DNA of 64,000 nucleotides from an uncultured Eubacteriales bacterium (GCA_905209085.1 CAJLRM010000001.1:1-64000), one strand, 5' to 3'; shown: positions 52,724 to 61,847, counted from the stretch's first letter. Numbers and translations are program-made. The notes: generated by a model from the letters alone, not told the origin.

Positions 52724-53832
52724 TTACTTTTCTCCTTTTTTGAGGATTTCCGGAATTTGAGTTTATACATGATAAAGAACTCGCAGCCGATGATGAAGAA
52801 AAACATAATGCCCGTTACGATATCCGCAAAGAAGCTGTTGGCGATTCCGCAGTCCGTCATCGCCTGTCCCGTCCCCTGCTGCAAGAAGATGACTAAAAAT
52901 GCCGTAAACACCATCGCAACGGGATTGAACTTTGCCAGCCAGGAAACGAGTATCGCCGTAAATCCCATGCCGCCCACCGTTTCCGCGCTCACCGTATGAT
53001 CGATCCCCGCGGCGAAAAGGAATCCCGCGACGCCGCAAAGCAAGCCCGAAATGATCAGCGTGCGGATGATGACCTTTTTTACGTTGATCCCGACGTAGCG
53101 AGCCGTATTCTCGCTCTCCCCCACGACGGAAATTTCATAGCCCTGTTTGCTGTATTTCAGATAGACATAGACGACTGCGGTGACGAGAATCGCCACGATG
53201 ATACTCAGCCAGAAATCTTCTCCGCCGATTTTGGGGAGGTTTCCATAGGGGATCGCGTCGAGGTTACCCGTGCCCGTAGGCGCCCATATTTTGATGAAGT
53301 ACAAAACGACCTGAATTGCCACATAGTTCATCATCAGCGTAAACAGCGTTTCATTGGTGTTCCATTTCGCCTTGAAAATTGCCGGAATCACCGCCCACAG
53401 CGCGCCCGCGACGATACTGGCGAGCAGCATGATCGGGATCAGGACGCCGTCGGGAATTTTACCGCCGAAATAGAACATACACGCCACCGCGGCAAACGCG
53501 CTGATGAGTACCTGTCCCTCCGCGCCCGTGTTCCAAAAGCGCATTTTGAACGCCGGCGTCACGGCGAGAGAAATGAGCAAAAGCATCGCGCTGCTGCGAA
53601 GGAACATCATGATGCGGCGCTCCGTGCCGAATATTCCCAAAAACATCGAGGAATAGATGGAAAACGGGTTCTCTTTCAAAACGATCAAAGACAGAATTCC
53701 CGTCAGGAGCAGCGCCGCAAGAATGGCGGCGGCCCGGATCAGCCACGACTGCCACCAGGGAATGGCGTCCCTCTTTACGATATGAAAAAGCGGCTCGCGT
53801 ACGGTCTTCTCGCCTTGTTGCTTCTTACTCAT
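52720..53832 (-). CDS. ABC transporter permease, nucleoside type (first subunit)
   Basis: 370 aa from the ATG at 53830-53832, five bases after AGGAGGTC. About nine membrane helices, BPD_transp_2 family (YufP/NupP-like). Family phrases include FWNTGAEGQVLISAFAAVAC, KWNTNETLFTLMMNYVAIQV and VVGESENTARYVGINVKKVIIRTLIISG. It overlaps the ATPase stop by eight bases and the second permease start by four, so the subunits are tightly coupled. Confidence 0.93.
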   Translation of the reverse strand: MSKKQQGEKTVREPLFHIVKRDAIPWWQSWLIRAAAILAALLLTGILSLIVLKENPFSIYSSMFLGIFGTERRIMMFLRSSAMLLLISLAVTPAFKMRFWNTGAEGQVLISAFAAVACMFYFGGKIPDGVLIPIMLLASIVAGALWAVIPAIFKAKWNTNETLFTLMMNYVAIQVVLYFIKIWAPTGTGNLDAIPYGNLPKIGGEDFWLSIIVAILVTAVVYVYLKYSKQGYEISVVGESENTARYVGINVKKVIIRTLIISGLLCGVAGFLFAAGIDHTVSAETVGGMGFTAILVSWLAKFNPVAMVFTAFLVIFLQQGTGQAMTDCGIANSFFADIVTGIMFFFIIGCEFFIMYKLKFRKSSKKEKSK

Positions 53833-55390
53833 GAGCGACCTCCTCGGCAGTTTTCTGCGCATTCTTCTCGTTTTCTTTCCCTTTCGTCATCAAGAGTCCG
53901 AGTTCTTCCTTTTGGGCGCTTCTGCCGTCCACGATTCCCGTCACCCTCCCCGAACCGATGACCATGATGCGGTCGCAAAGTTCGATCAGGACGTCGAGGT
54001 CCTCGCCGACGAAAATCACCGCCGCGCCGTTTTCCTTCTGTTTGGTCAGGAGGTTATAGATGGTATAGGAAGAATTGATGTCCAAACCTCTGACGGGATA
54101 GGCCGCCATGAGGACCGTAGGCGCGGACGCGATCTCCCGCCCTACCAGCACCTTCTGCACGTTTCCTCCCGAAAGGCGGCGAACGGGAGTGCGCGCGCTC
54201 GGAGTCACGACTTCCAGACTATTGATGATATCCTCCGCCAAGTTCTTCGGATTTTTTCTGTCGAGGAAGATGGATTTGCCCTTGCCGTAGCTTCTCAGCA
54301 TCATATTGTCGATGATGTCCATATTGCCTACCAGCCCCATGCCCAGACGGTCCTCGGGGACAAAGGAAAGGCGCACGCCGAGCTCCCGAATCTGCATGGG
54401 CGTTTTATCGCGGAGGTTTACCGTTTCGTTCGTCTGCGGATCGAAATAGGTAATTTCTCCGCGTTCGACGTGTTGAAGTCCCGCGATCGCTTCGAGAAGT
54501 TCTCTTTGACCGCTGCCCGCGATCCCCGCGATGCCTAATATCTCGCCCGAGCGCGCCGTAAAGGAAACGTCGTCGAGAATCTTTACGCCCTGCCGGTCGA
54601 CGCAATTCAAATGGGAAACAAGCAGTCTGTCGCAGACGTTTTTCGGATCCGTACGCTCGATATTCAGACTGATTTTCTTGCCCACCATCATTTCGGTAAG
54701 CTGCGTTTCGTTCGTTTCCGACGTTTGTACGGTGGCGATATGCTCTCCTTTTCTGAGGACCGCGACGCGGTCGGATACGGAAAGCACTTCGTGCAGTTTG
54801 TGCGTGATGATGATGACGGATTTTCCGTCGTCGCGCATCCGGCGAAGCACCGCAAAGAGCTTTTCCGTTTCCTGCGGCGTCAAAACGGCGGTCGGTTCGT
54901 CCAAAATAAGGATATCCGCGCCGCGATACAACACTTTGATGATCTCCACCGTCTGTTTCTCGGAAACGGACATCTCGTATATCTTTTTATTCGGCTCGAT
55001 GGCGAAGCCGTAGCGTTCGCACATTTCCCGCACCCGTTCGTTGACGTCTTGAAGTTTATACTTTCCGTCCTTAATGCCGAGTACGATATTTTCGCTGGCG
55101 GAAAAGACGTCTATCAACTTGAAATGCTGGTGGATCATGCCTATTTTATAAGCAAACGCGTCTTTGGGGGAACGAATGGATACCTCTTCGCCCTTGATAT
55201 AGATATGACCTTCGTCGGGATAGTAAATGCCCGCGATCATATTCATCAGCGTGGTTTTCCCGCTGCCGTTTTCTCCTAAAATCGCCAGAATTTCCCCTTC
55301 CCGCACGTCCATATCCACGTTCTCGTTGGCTACGACGCTTCCGAAAGTCTTTGTTATATTTTTCAGTTGTATTGCAACGGGTTTATCCAC
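53825..55390 (-). CDS. ABC transporter ATP-binding protein, nucleoside type (YufO-like)
   Basis: 521 aa from a GTG at 55388-55390 (VDKPVAIQLKNITKTF), seven bases after GGAGG. It has two ABC cassettes: Walker A of the first is LGENGSGKTTLMNMIAGIY with signature MSVSEKQTVEI; the second half has AGIAGSGQRELLEAIAGL and RRLSGGNVQKVLVGREI. Such duplicated ATPases belong to the BMP-dependent nucleoside importers (NupNOPQ/YufNOPQ). It lies 89 bases downstream of the BMP lipoprotein gene. Confidence 0.95.
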   Translation of the reverse strand: MDKPVAIQLKNITKTFGSVVANENVDMDVREGEILAILGENGSGKTTLMNMIAGIYYPDEGHIYIKGEEVSIRSPKDAFAYKIGMIHQHFKLIDVFSASENIVLGIKDGKYKLQDVNERVREMCERYGFAIEPNKKIYEMSVSEKQTVEIIKVLYRGADILILDEPTAVLTPQETEKLFAVLRRMRDDGKSVIIITHKLHEVLSVSDRVAVLRKGEHIATVQTSETNETQLTEMMVGKKISLNIERTDPKNVCDRLLVSHLNCVDRQGVKILDDVSFTARSGEILGIAGIAGSGQRELLEAIAGLQHVERGEITYFDPQTNETVNLRDKTPMQIRELGVRLSFVPEDRLGMGLVGNMDIIDNMMLRSYGKGKSIFLDRKNPKNLAEDIINSLEVVTPSARTPVRRLSGGNVQKVLVGREIASAPTVLMAAYPVRGLDINSSYTIYNLLTKQKENGAAVIFVGEDLDVLIELCDRIMVIGSGRVTGIVDGRSAQKEELGLLMTKGKENEKNAQKTAEEVAHE

Positions 55391-55479
55391 CTTGCATCCT
55401 CCGATAAATCTGAAGCTTAACGTCATAGGGCGGAGTAAGAAAAATACTCCGCCCTTTCGTGCTGTCAATATAGATAAAA

Positions 55480-56790
55480 TTAGCCCTCGGTGATAAGCGT
55501 AATACCGTCGATCTGAATGTCAAAGTAAGGCGCGGAACGGAATTTGGATTCTTTGAAAATCCCGTTTTCAACCACTTGCGTGTCAGGCGTATAAGCAGCA
55601 TCCGTATTTACGTCCGCCATATAACCGGTAAGTTTACCGTTTTCATCCACCGTCGCGTTCTTATTCTTATTCTCCGTCACCGTAACCGTGAAGTTCGCGG
55701 TATCGAATACGTTGAGCGTTCCGTTCGCAAGCTTGGTTCTTGCTGCGACGATCGCTTCTACGGTGCCTTCCGCCGCGGCGTTGCCGCCGATGTTCGTAAG
55801 CACTACGGAACCTGTCGCCAAAGTACCCGTCCAATCGTTTACAATCGCTTCGCCCTTTATCGTCTGCGCGATGATATATTTGAAATAAGGAGTCCAATCG
55901 ATGCGGGAAGAAACGATAAAGGTATCAGGGCAGGATTCAAGCGTGCTTCCGTTATAGGAAACGTTAGGAACTCCCGCTTCTTCGCAGGCAGAGGGCGCGC
56001 CCATGGAGTCCGCGTGCTGGGAGATGAGCTTGCAGCCCTTTGCGATAAGATTTTGCGCAACGCTCTTCTCGTCTTTAACGCTGTACCAAGAACCCGTAAA
56101 CTGTACGTCCATCGTGACGGTGGGGCAGACGGATTTCGCGCCGAGATAAAAAGCGGTATAGCCCGAGATAACTTCCGCGTAAGGGAATGCGCCTACATAG
56201 CCCATTTTTGCCTGTTCGGCGGTGAAGTCACCCTTTTTAATCATTTCATTGAGTTTCATGCCCGCGGCGATCCCCGCCAAATAGCGGCCCTCATAAATGG
56301 AAGCGAACGCATTGTGGAAATTAGCCTGGTTAGCGGTGTGCGCCGTCGTCCCCGTAGCGTGGCAGAACTCTACGTCAGATTTTTCCTGAGCCGCCTGGAA
56401 CATCCATTGTTCGTGACCGAAGGAATCGGCAAAAATCACGTCGCAGCCGTTATCGACAAGGTCAAGCGCCGCATTTTTACACTCGACGAGTTCGGGAATA
56501 TTCGTTTTCATCACCAGCTGATTGTCCTTCAAACCCATTTCTTTCGCGGCGGTTTTCGCAGCGTCGATGAAATTCTTGTCATAGGTGGAGGATTCGTCGT
56601 GCAGACAAATAAGACCGAATTTGAAATCTTCGGGAACGGTGATCTCGGAATAATCGGGCGCTTCAATGCTTTCATAGGCGGGAAGAGCCAGTTCGTTTAA
56701 ATCTTTGTCGTGATCGCCGCAGGAAGCGAATCCAGCAAGCGCGGATACTGCCAAAACGGCAGAAAGTGCAACAGTTAAAAATTTCTTCAT
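55480..56790 (-). CDS. BMP family nucleoside-binding lipoprotein
   Basis: 436 aa. Lipobox LAGFASC near residue 24. The body is a BMP/PnrA periplasmic-binding fold: FIDAAKTAAKEMG, GCDVIFADSFGHEQWM, FHNAFASIYEGRYLAGIAAGMK and DVQFTGSWYSVKDEKSVAQNLIAKGCKLISQHADS (in parts), each typical. It captures purine nucleosides outside the cell and hands them to the two permeases. A hairpin (56811-56835) lies just ahead of its ribosome binding site. It follows xpt at 128 bases, so the riboswitch upstream of xpt is likely to control it as well. Confidence 0.95.
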   Translation of the reverse strand: MKKFLTVALSAVLAVSALAGFASCGDHDKDLNELALPAYESIEAPDYSEITVPEDFKFGLICLHDESSTYDKNFIDAAKTAAKEMGLKDNQLVMKTNIPELVECKNAALDLVDNGCDVIFADSFGHEQWMFQAAQEKSDVEFCHATGTTAHTANQANFHNAFASIYEGRYLAGIAAGMKLNEMIKKGDFTAEQAKMGYVGAFPYAEVISGYTAFYLGAKSVCPTVTMDVQFTGSWYSVKDEKSVAQNLIAKGCKLISQHADSMGAPSACEEAGVPNVSYNGSTLESCPDTFIVSSRIDWTPYFKYIIAQTIKGEAIVNDWTGTLATGSVVLTNIGGNAAAEGTVEAIVAARTKLANGTLNVFDTANFTVTVTENKNKNATVDENGKLTGYMADVNTDAAYTPDTQVVENGIFKESKFRSAPYFDIQIDGITLITEG

Positions 56791-56808
56791 AAAATTTTCT
56801 CCTTACTG

Positions 56809-56836
56809 TCCGCTTCCGCGGACAATTTTTTATCTC
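56809..56836 (-). other. Hairpin between xpt and the BMP gene
   Basis: GTCCGCGG pairs with the CGGAC region at 56813-56830 on the minus strand. The T run lies on the 5' side, so it does not end transcription; it could protect the 5' end of a processed bmp mRNA. Confidence 0.45.
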
Positions 56837-56917
56837 GTTTCAAGCGGCATATCTCCCGTTACAGTATGCGCTTCGGGACGCGCCGCATACCCCGATAGCC
56901 GCCCTTTTATCCGGCGC

Positions 56918-57490
56918 TTATCGGCGGAAAGAAATTTTGCCGTCTTCCATCTTCTCTATGACCGCCAGCGACTCCACCTTATAGCCTTCTGTTCTAAGAC
57001 TGTCGCCGCCGCCCTGAAATCCTTTTTCTATTTCCGCGCAGCACCCCGCCACCGTCGCGCCCGCCTGAATGACGATTTCGATAAGCCCCTTCAAGGCGTT
57101 GCCGTTTGCCAGAAAATCGTCCGTGATGAGAACCTTGTCCTCTTTAGATATGTAATCGCGGCTTACCGCGATGTCGTAAGTGGTTTTATGGGTGAACGAG
57201 TATACGGGCGCAAAAAGCTGCTCGCCCGTGACGTTGGCGGAGGGATGCTTTTTTGCAAATACCATCGGCACGTCCAGCTCCATCGCCACCGCCGTGGCAA
57301 ACGCGATGCCCGAGGCTTCCACCGTCAGCACCTTGGTGACGGGTATCCCTTCGAAGAGCCGTTTGGCTTCCTTTGCCATCTCTTTCAGAAACGCCGTGTC
57401 GATCTGCTGATTTAAAAAGCTGCCTACTTTCAGCACGTTTCCGGGGAGGACCGTTCCCTCCCTGACTATTTTTTCTTCCAATGCTTTCAT
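56918..57490 (-). CDS. xpt: Xanthine phosphoribosyltransferase
   Basis: 190 aa PRTase. The PRPP motif is VLITDDFLANGNALKGLIEI; KVLTVEASGIAFATAVAMELDVP and VFAKKHPSANVTGEQLFA are Xpt signatures. It converts xanthine (and guanine/hypoxanthine poorly) to XMP. Controlled by the guanine-type riboswitch upstream, as in Bacillus xpt-pbuX. Here the transporter downstream is a nucleoside ABC system instead of PbuX. Confidence 0.95.
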   Translation of the reverse strand: MKALEEKIVREGTVLPGNVLKVGSFLNQQIDTAFLKEMAKEAKRLFEGIPVTKVLTVEASGIAFATAVAMELDVPMVFAKKHPSANVTGEQLFAPVYSFTHKTTYDIAVSRDYISKEDKVLITDDFLANGNALKGLIEIVIQAGATVAGCCAEIEKGFQGGGDSLRTEGYKVESLAVIEKMEDGKISFRR

Positions 57491-57543
57491 ATCTTTCCCT
57501 TATTCCGAAACGAGGCGCCCGCACGCCCAGCAATTCCCGCCAA

Positions 57544-57580
57544 ATAAAAGAAGCGGTAACCGCCGCTTGCGTCACCGCCA
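57544..57580 (-). terminator. Terminator of the purine riboswitch
   Basis: On the minus strand GCGGTGACGC-AAGC-GGCGGTTACCGC forms a GC-rich hairpin followed by TTCTTTTATTT, 55 bases before the xpt start. Confidence 0.8.
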
Positions 57581-57620
57581 CTATTCTCCTGCTTCCGATC
57601 CGAAAAATCGGAAAGCTTGT

Positions 57621-57690
57621 CCAATAGTCGCGATTATTTTCATGGGCATCGCGGTAGAAACGCCTCCGCCGCTTAGGAGGTTTATATCGG
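57621..57690 (-). promoter_or_regulatory. Purine (guanine-type) riboswitch
   Basis: On the minus strand the core words are in order: CCGATATAAACC (P1 and J1-2), P2 TCCTAAGCGGCGGAGG region, GTTTCTACCGCGAT, P3 loop, ATCGCGACTATTGG. P1 CCGATA pairs with TATTGG. The nucleotide that sets specificity is C in GACTAT, which predicts guanine or hypoxanthine rather than adenine. A terminator follows, so it is an off-switch. Confidence 0.93.
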
Positions 57691-57727
57691 TTGTATGTAA
57701 TTTTTTCAAGGAAGCCTTATGAAGAGA

Positions 57728-57774
57728 TTTTCTCTGTTTCAAAACAGAGAAAAATAAGGAGCGCTCCTTATTTT
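57728..57774 (-). other. Two adjacent perfect hairpins upstream of the purine aptamer
   Basis: A 12-bp stem with a 2-base gap (57728-57753, arms TTTTCTCTGTTT and AAACAGAGAAAA) overlaps a 24-bp perfect palindrome (57751-57774, AAAATAAGGAGC and its complement). On the minus strand the palindrome is followed by TTTTTC, so it resembles a terminator placed ahead of the aptamer. Confidence 0.75.
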
Positions 57775-57857
57775 GAAAAGCGTCAGAGCGCGGCTTGTCC
57801 GCATACCGTCCGACTTTAAAAAAAGAAAAAAGTCAAGCTTTTTTTGACTTCATCACA

Positions 57858-57886
57858 ACTATATCACATTGTAAAAAACTTGTCAA
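57858..57886 (-). promoter_or_regulatory. xpt operon promoter
   Basis: On the minus strand TTGACA (57881-57886), 17 bases, TATAGT (57858-57863). A terminator-like hairpin (AAGTCAA/TTGACTT, about 57829-57849) follows almost at once, so it may be attenuated or belong to another start. Confidence 0.65.
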
Positions 57887-58220
57887 ATCATATCGCCTGA
57901 AATTCTTTTTTCACAGATTTTGTCTATTTTTATCATAGTTTGAAATTTACGAAAGAGCCGTTTTCTCCGTTTCTTTTTCCGTGCGCGCTCCCCTGCCCGA
58001 ACGGCAGTGCTCAAAAAGACCGTTTAAAGCGCCCGATAGGAAAATAAACGAAAAAAAGGCGGCGTTTTTCGCAAAACAGAACGGGGCAGGTATGCGTCCG
58101 CGGCTTTGTACGACGTCTTTTGAAAGGCATCTTCCGCCTTTATTAAAGGGAAATAAAAACTTCGCGTTATGCGTCGGAAGCGTTGCGGGGAAATGCCATG
58201 CGCCATGAGGTCAAGGGTAT
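57887..58220. other. Spacer between xpt and yraN
   Basis: No gene is supported; AT-rich near 57880-57950, and mixed sequence toward yraN. Confidence 0.5.
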
Positions 58221-58580
58221 TCAAAACGCATATCTATAATGTTCGAGCCTTCCGTCCGTCCAGATTTCCACGACGTCGAAGCGCGCGTTGGGTTCCGCGC
58301 CCGTTTCCATCCAATAAAACTCGGCAATGCGCTTATATCGGCGCTGTTTCGCCTGCACCACCGCTTCCGCGGGAGTGCCGTAAGCGTCGGAGGAGCGGGT
58401 TTTGACTTCCACGAACACCACTTCGTCGCCGTCCTGTACGATGAGATCCGCCTCGCCGAACGGCGTGCGATAATTTTTTTTCAAGACCTTACAGCCTTCG
58501 GATTTCAAATATTCTTCCGCGAGTTTCTCCCCTTTTCTGCCTAAAACTTTTTTGTGAAGGTCCTGCGATGAATCGGGCAT
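58221..58580 (-). CDS. yraN: YraN/UPF0102 family endonuclease-like protein
   Basis: 119 aa with the restriction-endonuclease-like core: GRKGEKLAEEYLKSEGC, GEADLIVQDGDEVVFVEVKTRSS (PD-ExK-type catalytic pattern) and RFDVVEIW. Function unproven; the family is suspected to act on Holliday or recombination DNA. It overlaps rnhB by 40 bases in a different frame, the same close pairing seen in many bacteria. Confidence 0.92.
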   Translation of the reverse strand: MPDSSQDLHKKVLGRKGEKLAEEYLKSEGCKVLKKNYRTPFGEADLIVQDGDEVVFVEVKTRSSDAYGTPAEAVVQAKQRRYKRIAEFYWMETGAEPNARFDVVEIWTDGRLEHYRYAF

Positions 58581-59167
58581 ATTCCATACTCCTTTATCGC
58601 CTTGATATGTTCCGCCGTCCCGTACCCCTTATTGCGTTCGAAGCCGTAAACGGGATATGTTTTCGAGAACTCGTCCATCAGCGCGTCCCTGTATACCTTA
58701 GCGACGATACTCGCCGCGCCGATGGAGTAAGAGAGCGCGTCGCCGTGCACGATGCTGTGTTGGGGAAACGGGATTTCCAATGTCATGTTTCCGTCCGTGA
58801 TCACCGTATCGGGGCGAAGCTTTAAGGAAAGCAACGCGTTTTTCATCCCCAGCCGGGTCGCCTGCAAAATGTTGATTTCGTCGATGACCTTCTCGCTCAC
58901 CTCGTACACGGTATAGGCGAGCGCCCGTTCCTTAATCCAAGCGGCGAGCGCTTCCCTCTTTTTTGGGGAAAGCTTTTTACTGTCGTCCACCCCTTCGACG
59001 ATCAGGCCTTCTTCCAAAGGCATGACGACCGCGGCACAAACGACCGGTCCCGCGAGCGGACCTCTTCCCACTTCGTCTACGCCCGCGATATAGCGGGCGC
59101 CTTGTGCGAGAAACGTTTTCTCGAACTTGAATTTATCTATGGGGTTTTCCGATTTTATCCGCGACAT
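58541..59167 (-). CDS. rnhB: Ribonuclease HII
   Basis: 208 aa from the ATG at 59165-59167 with GGGAG upstream; a further ATG upstream lacks a ribosome binding site. Signatures: YIAGVDEVGRGPLAGPVVCAAVV (catalytic Asp-Glu), VDDSKKLSPKKREALA, SIVAKVYRDALMDEFSKTYPVYGFERNKGYGTAEHI (in parts). It removes ribonucleotides from DNA-RNA hybrids. It lies in the trmD-rbgA-rnhB-yraN order of Firmicutes. Confidence 0.95.
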   Translation of the reverse strand: MSRIKSENPIDKFKFEKTFLAQGARYIAGVDEVGRGPLAGPVVCAAVVMPLEEGLIVEGVDDSKKLSPKKREALAAWIKERALAYTVYEVSEKVIDEINILQATRLGMKNALLSLKLRPDTVITDGNMTLEIPFPQHSIVHGDALSYSIGAASIVAKVYRDALMDEFSKTYPVYGFERNKGYGTAEHIKAIKEYGICPIHRRTFTKKF

Positions 59168-59200
59168 TCCTTTCTCCCGCCCTGCGTCCATTTTTTGTTT

Positions 59201-59668
59201 TCAATCATCCAAAGTAGCGTCTATCGCTAAAACGATCGCCAACACCGAAACTTCGTCGGCGCCGTTTTCGACGGCAATTTCGTAAGTATCTCCCCAGGCG
59301 AGCCACTGTTTATGGATGCGCGCGAGAATCCTTCCGTCCGCGCCGCTGAGGACGTAATCGTGACCGAACACGTCCCCGTGCACGTACCAGCCGATGCCCT
59401 CGATCTCATAATCCTCGCAAAATAGGCTCCACACTTTTCTGACGACGGCGAGGGCGCGCCCGCACCTCGAAACGTCGAACGTGGCGCGCAGGCGAAAGAG
59501 CTGCTGATCTATCGCCGCCGCTGCCCTGCCCGATAAGTCGTACAGCCGCAAATGCTTGCCAAGCGAAAAAATTTCGCCTTCCGCATAATAAAGCGGGCGT
59601 CCCGAAACGTCGTACACCTCGAATTTATCCCGCCAGGAAAACACCTTTTGTTTCAGATAAAAATTCAT
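59201..59668 (-). CDS. LURP-one-related family protein
   Basis: 155 aa. Tubby-like beta-barrel of the LURP-one/YxjI family, recognised by FYLKQKVFSWRDKFEVYDVSGRPLYYAEGEIFSLGKHLRLYDL (in parts) and the RIHKQWLAWGDTYEIAV pattern near the end. The family is widespread in bacteria, but the function is unknown. It lies between rbgA and rnhB on the same strand, 33 bases upstream of rnhB, where no family member is usually found. Confidence 0.85.
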   Translation of the reverse strand: MNFYLKQKVFSWRDKFEVYDVSGRPLYYAEGEIFSLGKHLRLYDLSGRAAAAIDQQLFRLRATFDVSRCGRALAVVRKVWSLFCEDYEIEGIGWYVHGDVFGHDYVLSGADGRILARIHKQWLAWGDTYEIAVENGADEVSVLAIVLAIDATLDD

Positions 59669-60098
59669 ATTCTCTCTCCGCCCTTTCTTAAAGGGTAAAA
59701 AGAACGAACGAAAGCACAGGACAAAGCGTAAGCTTTCGTCGCCACTGTCATTATATTCCCCGAACGGTATCTTGCGACAATGCGGACAGGGGTGGGCGGG
59801 ACGAAAATTTCCGTGCCCGAGAGCGAAAATCCGGCATCGAACGGATTTTTCGCGCCCATAAAAATTTTTGTCCGACAGAAATACGACAACTCGAAAAATG
59901 AGAGAAACTTTGTTTTAAAGAGGTTTCTCTATACAAAAAAATACCACGGAGGAACTACATAGAAAAATCGGAATCATTCTCCGCGGAAAAAAAATTATCT
60001 TGGAAATATTTTTTCAACTCCACAAGGCGGCGAATAAAAAACACGAAAACGTTTGTTTCGGGAATGCTTCCGCCCCATCCCTTCGCGCTCCGCCCCGT
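59669..60098. other. Spacer between rbgA and the LURP-one-like gene
   Basis: No gene. A minus-strand hairpin (AGAGAAAC/GTTTCTCT at 59901-59930) is followed by TCATTTTTC and may end rbgA transcripts. The AT-rich stretch 59930-60010 could hold a promoter, but I cannot pin one down. Confidence 0.45.
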
Positions 60099-60959
60099 TC
60101 AGACATCGAGATTGCCGAAATCGGAGGCTTTTTCCAGACAAATTCTGCCGAGGCGCCCTTTTCGGAAATCGTCGATGAGCGCTTTCGCGCCCCGGTCGTA
60201 ATCGTATTCTCCGCCTTTCAGAACAAAGCCGCGGCGCTTGCAGAGCGCTTCGTACATTCCCAGCTTTTCCGAAAAATCGGTGATGTCGTAACGGCGAGTG
60301 AGATATGCGGGATATTTTTCCGCCAATTCGCCCAAAAGTTCCAAAGCGATGTCGTCCATATCGAGAATATCGTCGTTGATGCTACCGATATACGCGAGAT
60401 GGCGAGCCAAAATCTGATTGTCGAAAGAAGGCGGCATCGTGCCGGGCGTATCGAGCAGGTCGAACGCGCCGCAGCGGAGCCACCGAACGTCCCGCGTCAC
60501 CCCCGCCTTATCCCCCGTCTTTGCCCGTTTTTGTCCGCTCAAAAGATTGACGACGGTGCTTTTGCCCGTGTTGGGAATCCCCGCCACCATAAAGCGAAAG
60601 GTGCGGTTGAGTCCCTTTGCCTCGGCGCGTTCCCTCTTTTCTTCCGTCATCGCGGAAAGCCTCTGCATCACCGCGCGCTTGGAGGAGGCGTCCGCGGCGT
60701 TGCATTTGACGCAGGCGCTGCCCTTGCCTTCGATGAGTTTTACGAAGCCGTCAGCCCCTTCGTCCGCCAAATCCGCCTTATTTAAAAGATATAAGACGGG
60801 TTTTCCCCCGAATACCTTTTTCAAGTTTTTATTGAGTGTCGCGGCGGGAGCGCGGGCGTCGAGAACGCAGATGACGCCGTCGCAAAGATCACGTTTTTCT
60901 CCCATATCCCGCATCGCCTTCGTCATGTGACCGGGAAACCATTGTATCGTTTTAGCCAT
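60099..60959 (-). CDS. rbgA: Ribosome biogenesis GTPase RbgA (YlqF)
   Basis: 286 aa circularly permuted GTPase for 50S assembly. Start at the ATG 60957-60959, six bases after AGG. The G4 motif LLNKADL (about 55-60) precedes G1 AGIPNTGKSTVVN (about 130-140) and G3 DTPGTMPP, the permuted order; WFPGHMTKAMRDM is the N-terminal signature. In Bacillus rplS lies just upstream; here trmD comes next, without rplS. Confidence 0.95.
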   Translation of the reverse strand: MAKTIQWFPGHMTKAMRDMGEKRDLCDGVICVLDARAPAATLNKNLKKVFGGKPVLYLLNKADLADEGADGFVKLIEGKGSACVKCNAADASSKRAVMQRLSAMTEEKRERAEAKGLNRTFRFMVAGIPNTGKSTVVNLLSGQKRAKTGDKAGVTRDVRWLRCGAFDLLDTPGTMPPSFDNQILARHLAYIGSINDDILDMDDIALELLGELAEKYPAYLTRRYDITDFSEKLGMYEALCKRRGFVLKGGEYDYDRGAKALIDDFRKGRLGRICLEKASDFGNLDV

Positions 60960-61178
60960 AATCATCCTATTTCCCCGCGCCGTTTTCCAAGGGCGGCAAA
61001 GGGATCCTTATGCGTTTTTCCGCGTTTACAGAAGCCAAAAACCGCGGGCGTCCCTCTTCGGATTATCGTCGCGGTTTTTCCTCTCGGCGCGCCTTCCTTT
61101 TTTTTCAGTCGCGCGCCCTCTGCCCTGTTCGTTTGAAAAGAATTTTCCCGTCCGAAAATTCGTGCGCGCCGAAGCGCT
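60960..61178. other. Short spacer between trmD and rbgA
   Basis: This 219-base gap, where rplS would be expected, is C/T-rich on the plus strand and holds no gene that I can support. Confidence 0.5.
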
Positions 61179-61847
61179 CTACTTTCCGAGCAGATCGGGA
61201 CGCTGTTTTTTCGTCAGCAAAAGCGCCTGTTCCCGACGCCATTGATCCACCTTGGCGTGGTCGCCCCCGAGAAGCACCTCGGGCACGCAAAGCCCTTTAT
61301 ATTCCTGCGGACGGGTATACTGCGGATATTCGAGCAGATTGTCCGAAAAACTTTCGTCCACGAGCGAAGAAGTGCTGATGACCCCGTCCACGTATCTCGA
61401 AACGCAGTCCACGAGCACCATCGCGGGAAGCTCGCCGCCGGTGAGGACATAGTCGCCGATGGAGATTTCCTCGTCGATGAACAGATCGATCACCCGCTGA
61501 TCGATCCCTTCGTAGTGCCCGCAGAGAAGAATGAGATGTTCGTAGGAAAGCAGGGAAAAGACTTTCTGCTGTTTCAGCGTTTCTCCCTTGGGGGACATAT
61601 AGATGCGATGCGCCTTATGCTCTTTGTCCAGCGCTTCGATGGCGCTGCCGATGGGCTGGGGCATCATCACCATTCCCGCGCCGCCGCCGAAGGGATAATC
61701 GTCGCATTTGAAATGCTTATCCTCCGTATAGCCGCGAATGTTGACGACGTTGATTTCTATCTTTCCCGCTTTCCGCGCACGGCCGAGAATACTCTCTTCC
61801 AGCGCGGAAAACATTTCGGGAAAAAGGGTTAAAATATCTATTTTCAT
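61179..61847 (-). CDS. trmD: tRNA (guanine37-N1)-methyltransferase TrmD
   Basis: 222 aa SPOUT enzyme for m1G37. Signatures: IDILTLFPEMFSALEESILGRARKAG, the knotted SAM site SIGDYVLTGGELPAMVLVDCVSR, and GGGAGMVMMPQPI. Normal length. The Shine-Dalgarno is weak. It is usually flanked by rimM and rplS; neither is in this window at the expected place. Confidence 0.96.
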   Translation of the reverse strand: MKIDILTLFPEMFSALEESILGRARKAGKIEINVVNIRGYTEDKHFKCDDYPFGGGAGMVMMPQPIGSAIEALDKEHKAHRIYMSPKGETLKQQKVFSLLSYEHLILLCGHYEGIDQRVIDLFIDEEISIGDYVLTGGELPAMVLVDCVSRYVDGVISTSSLVDESFSDNLLEYPQYTRPQEYKGLCVPEVLLGGDHAKVDQWRREQALLLTKKQRPDLLGK

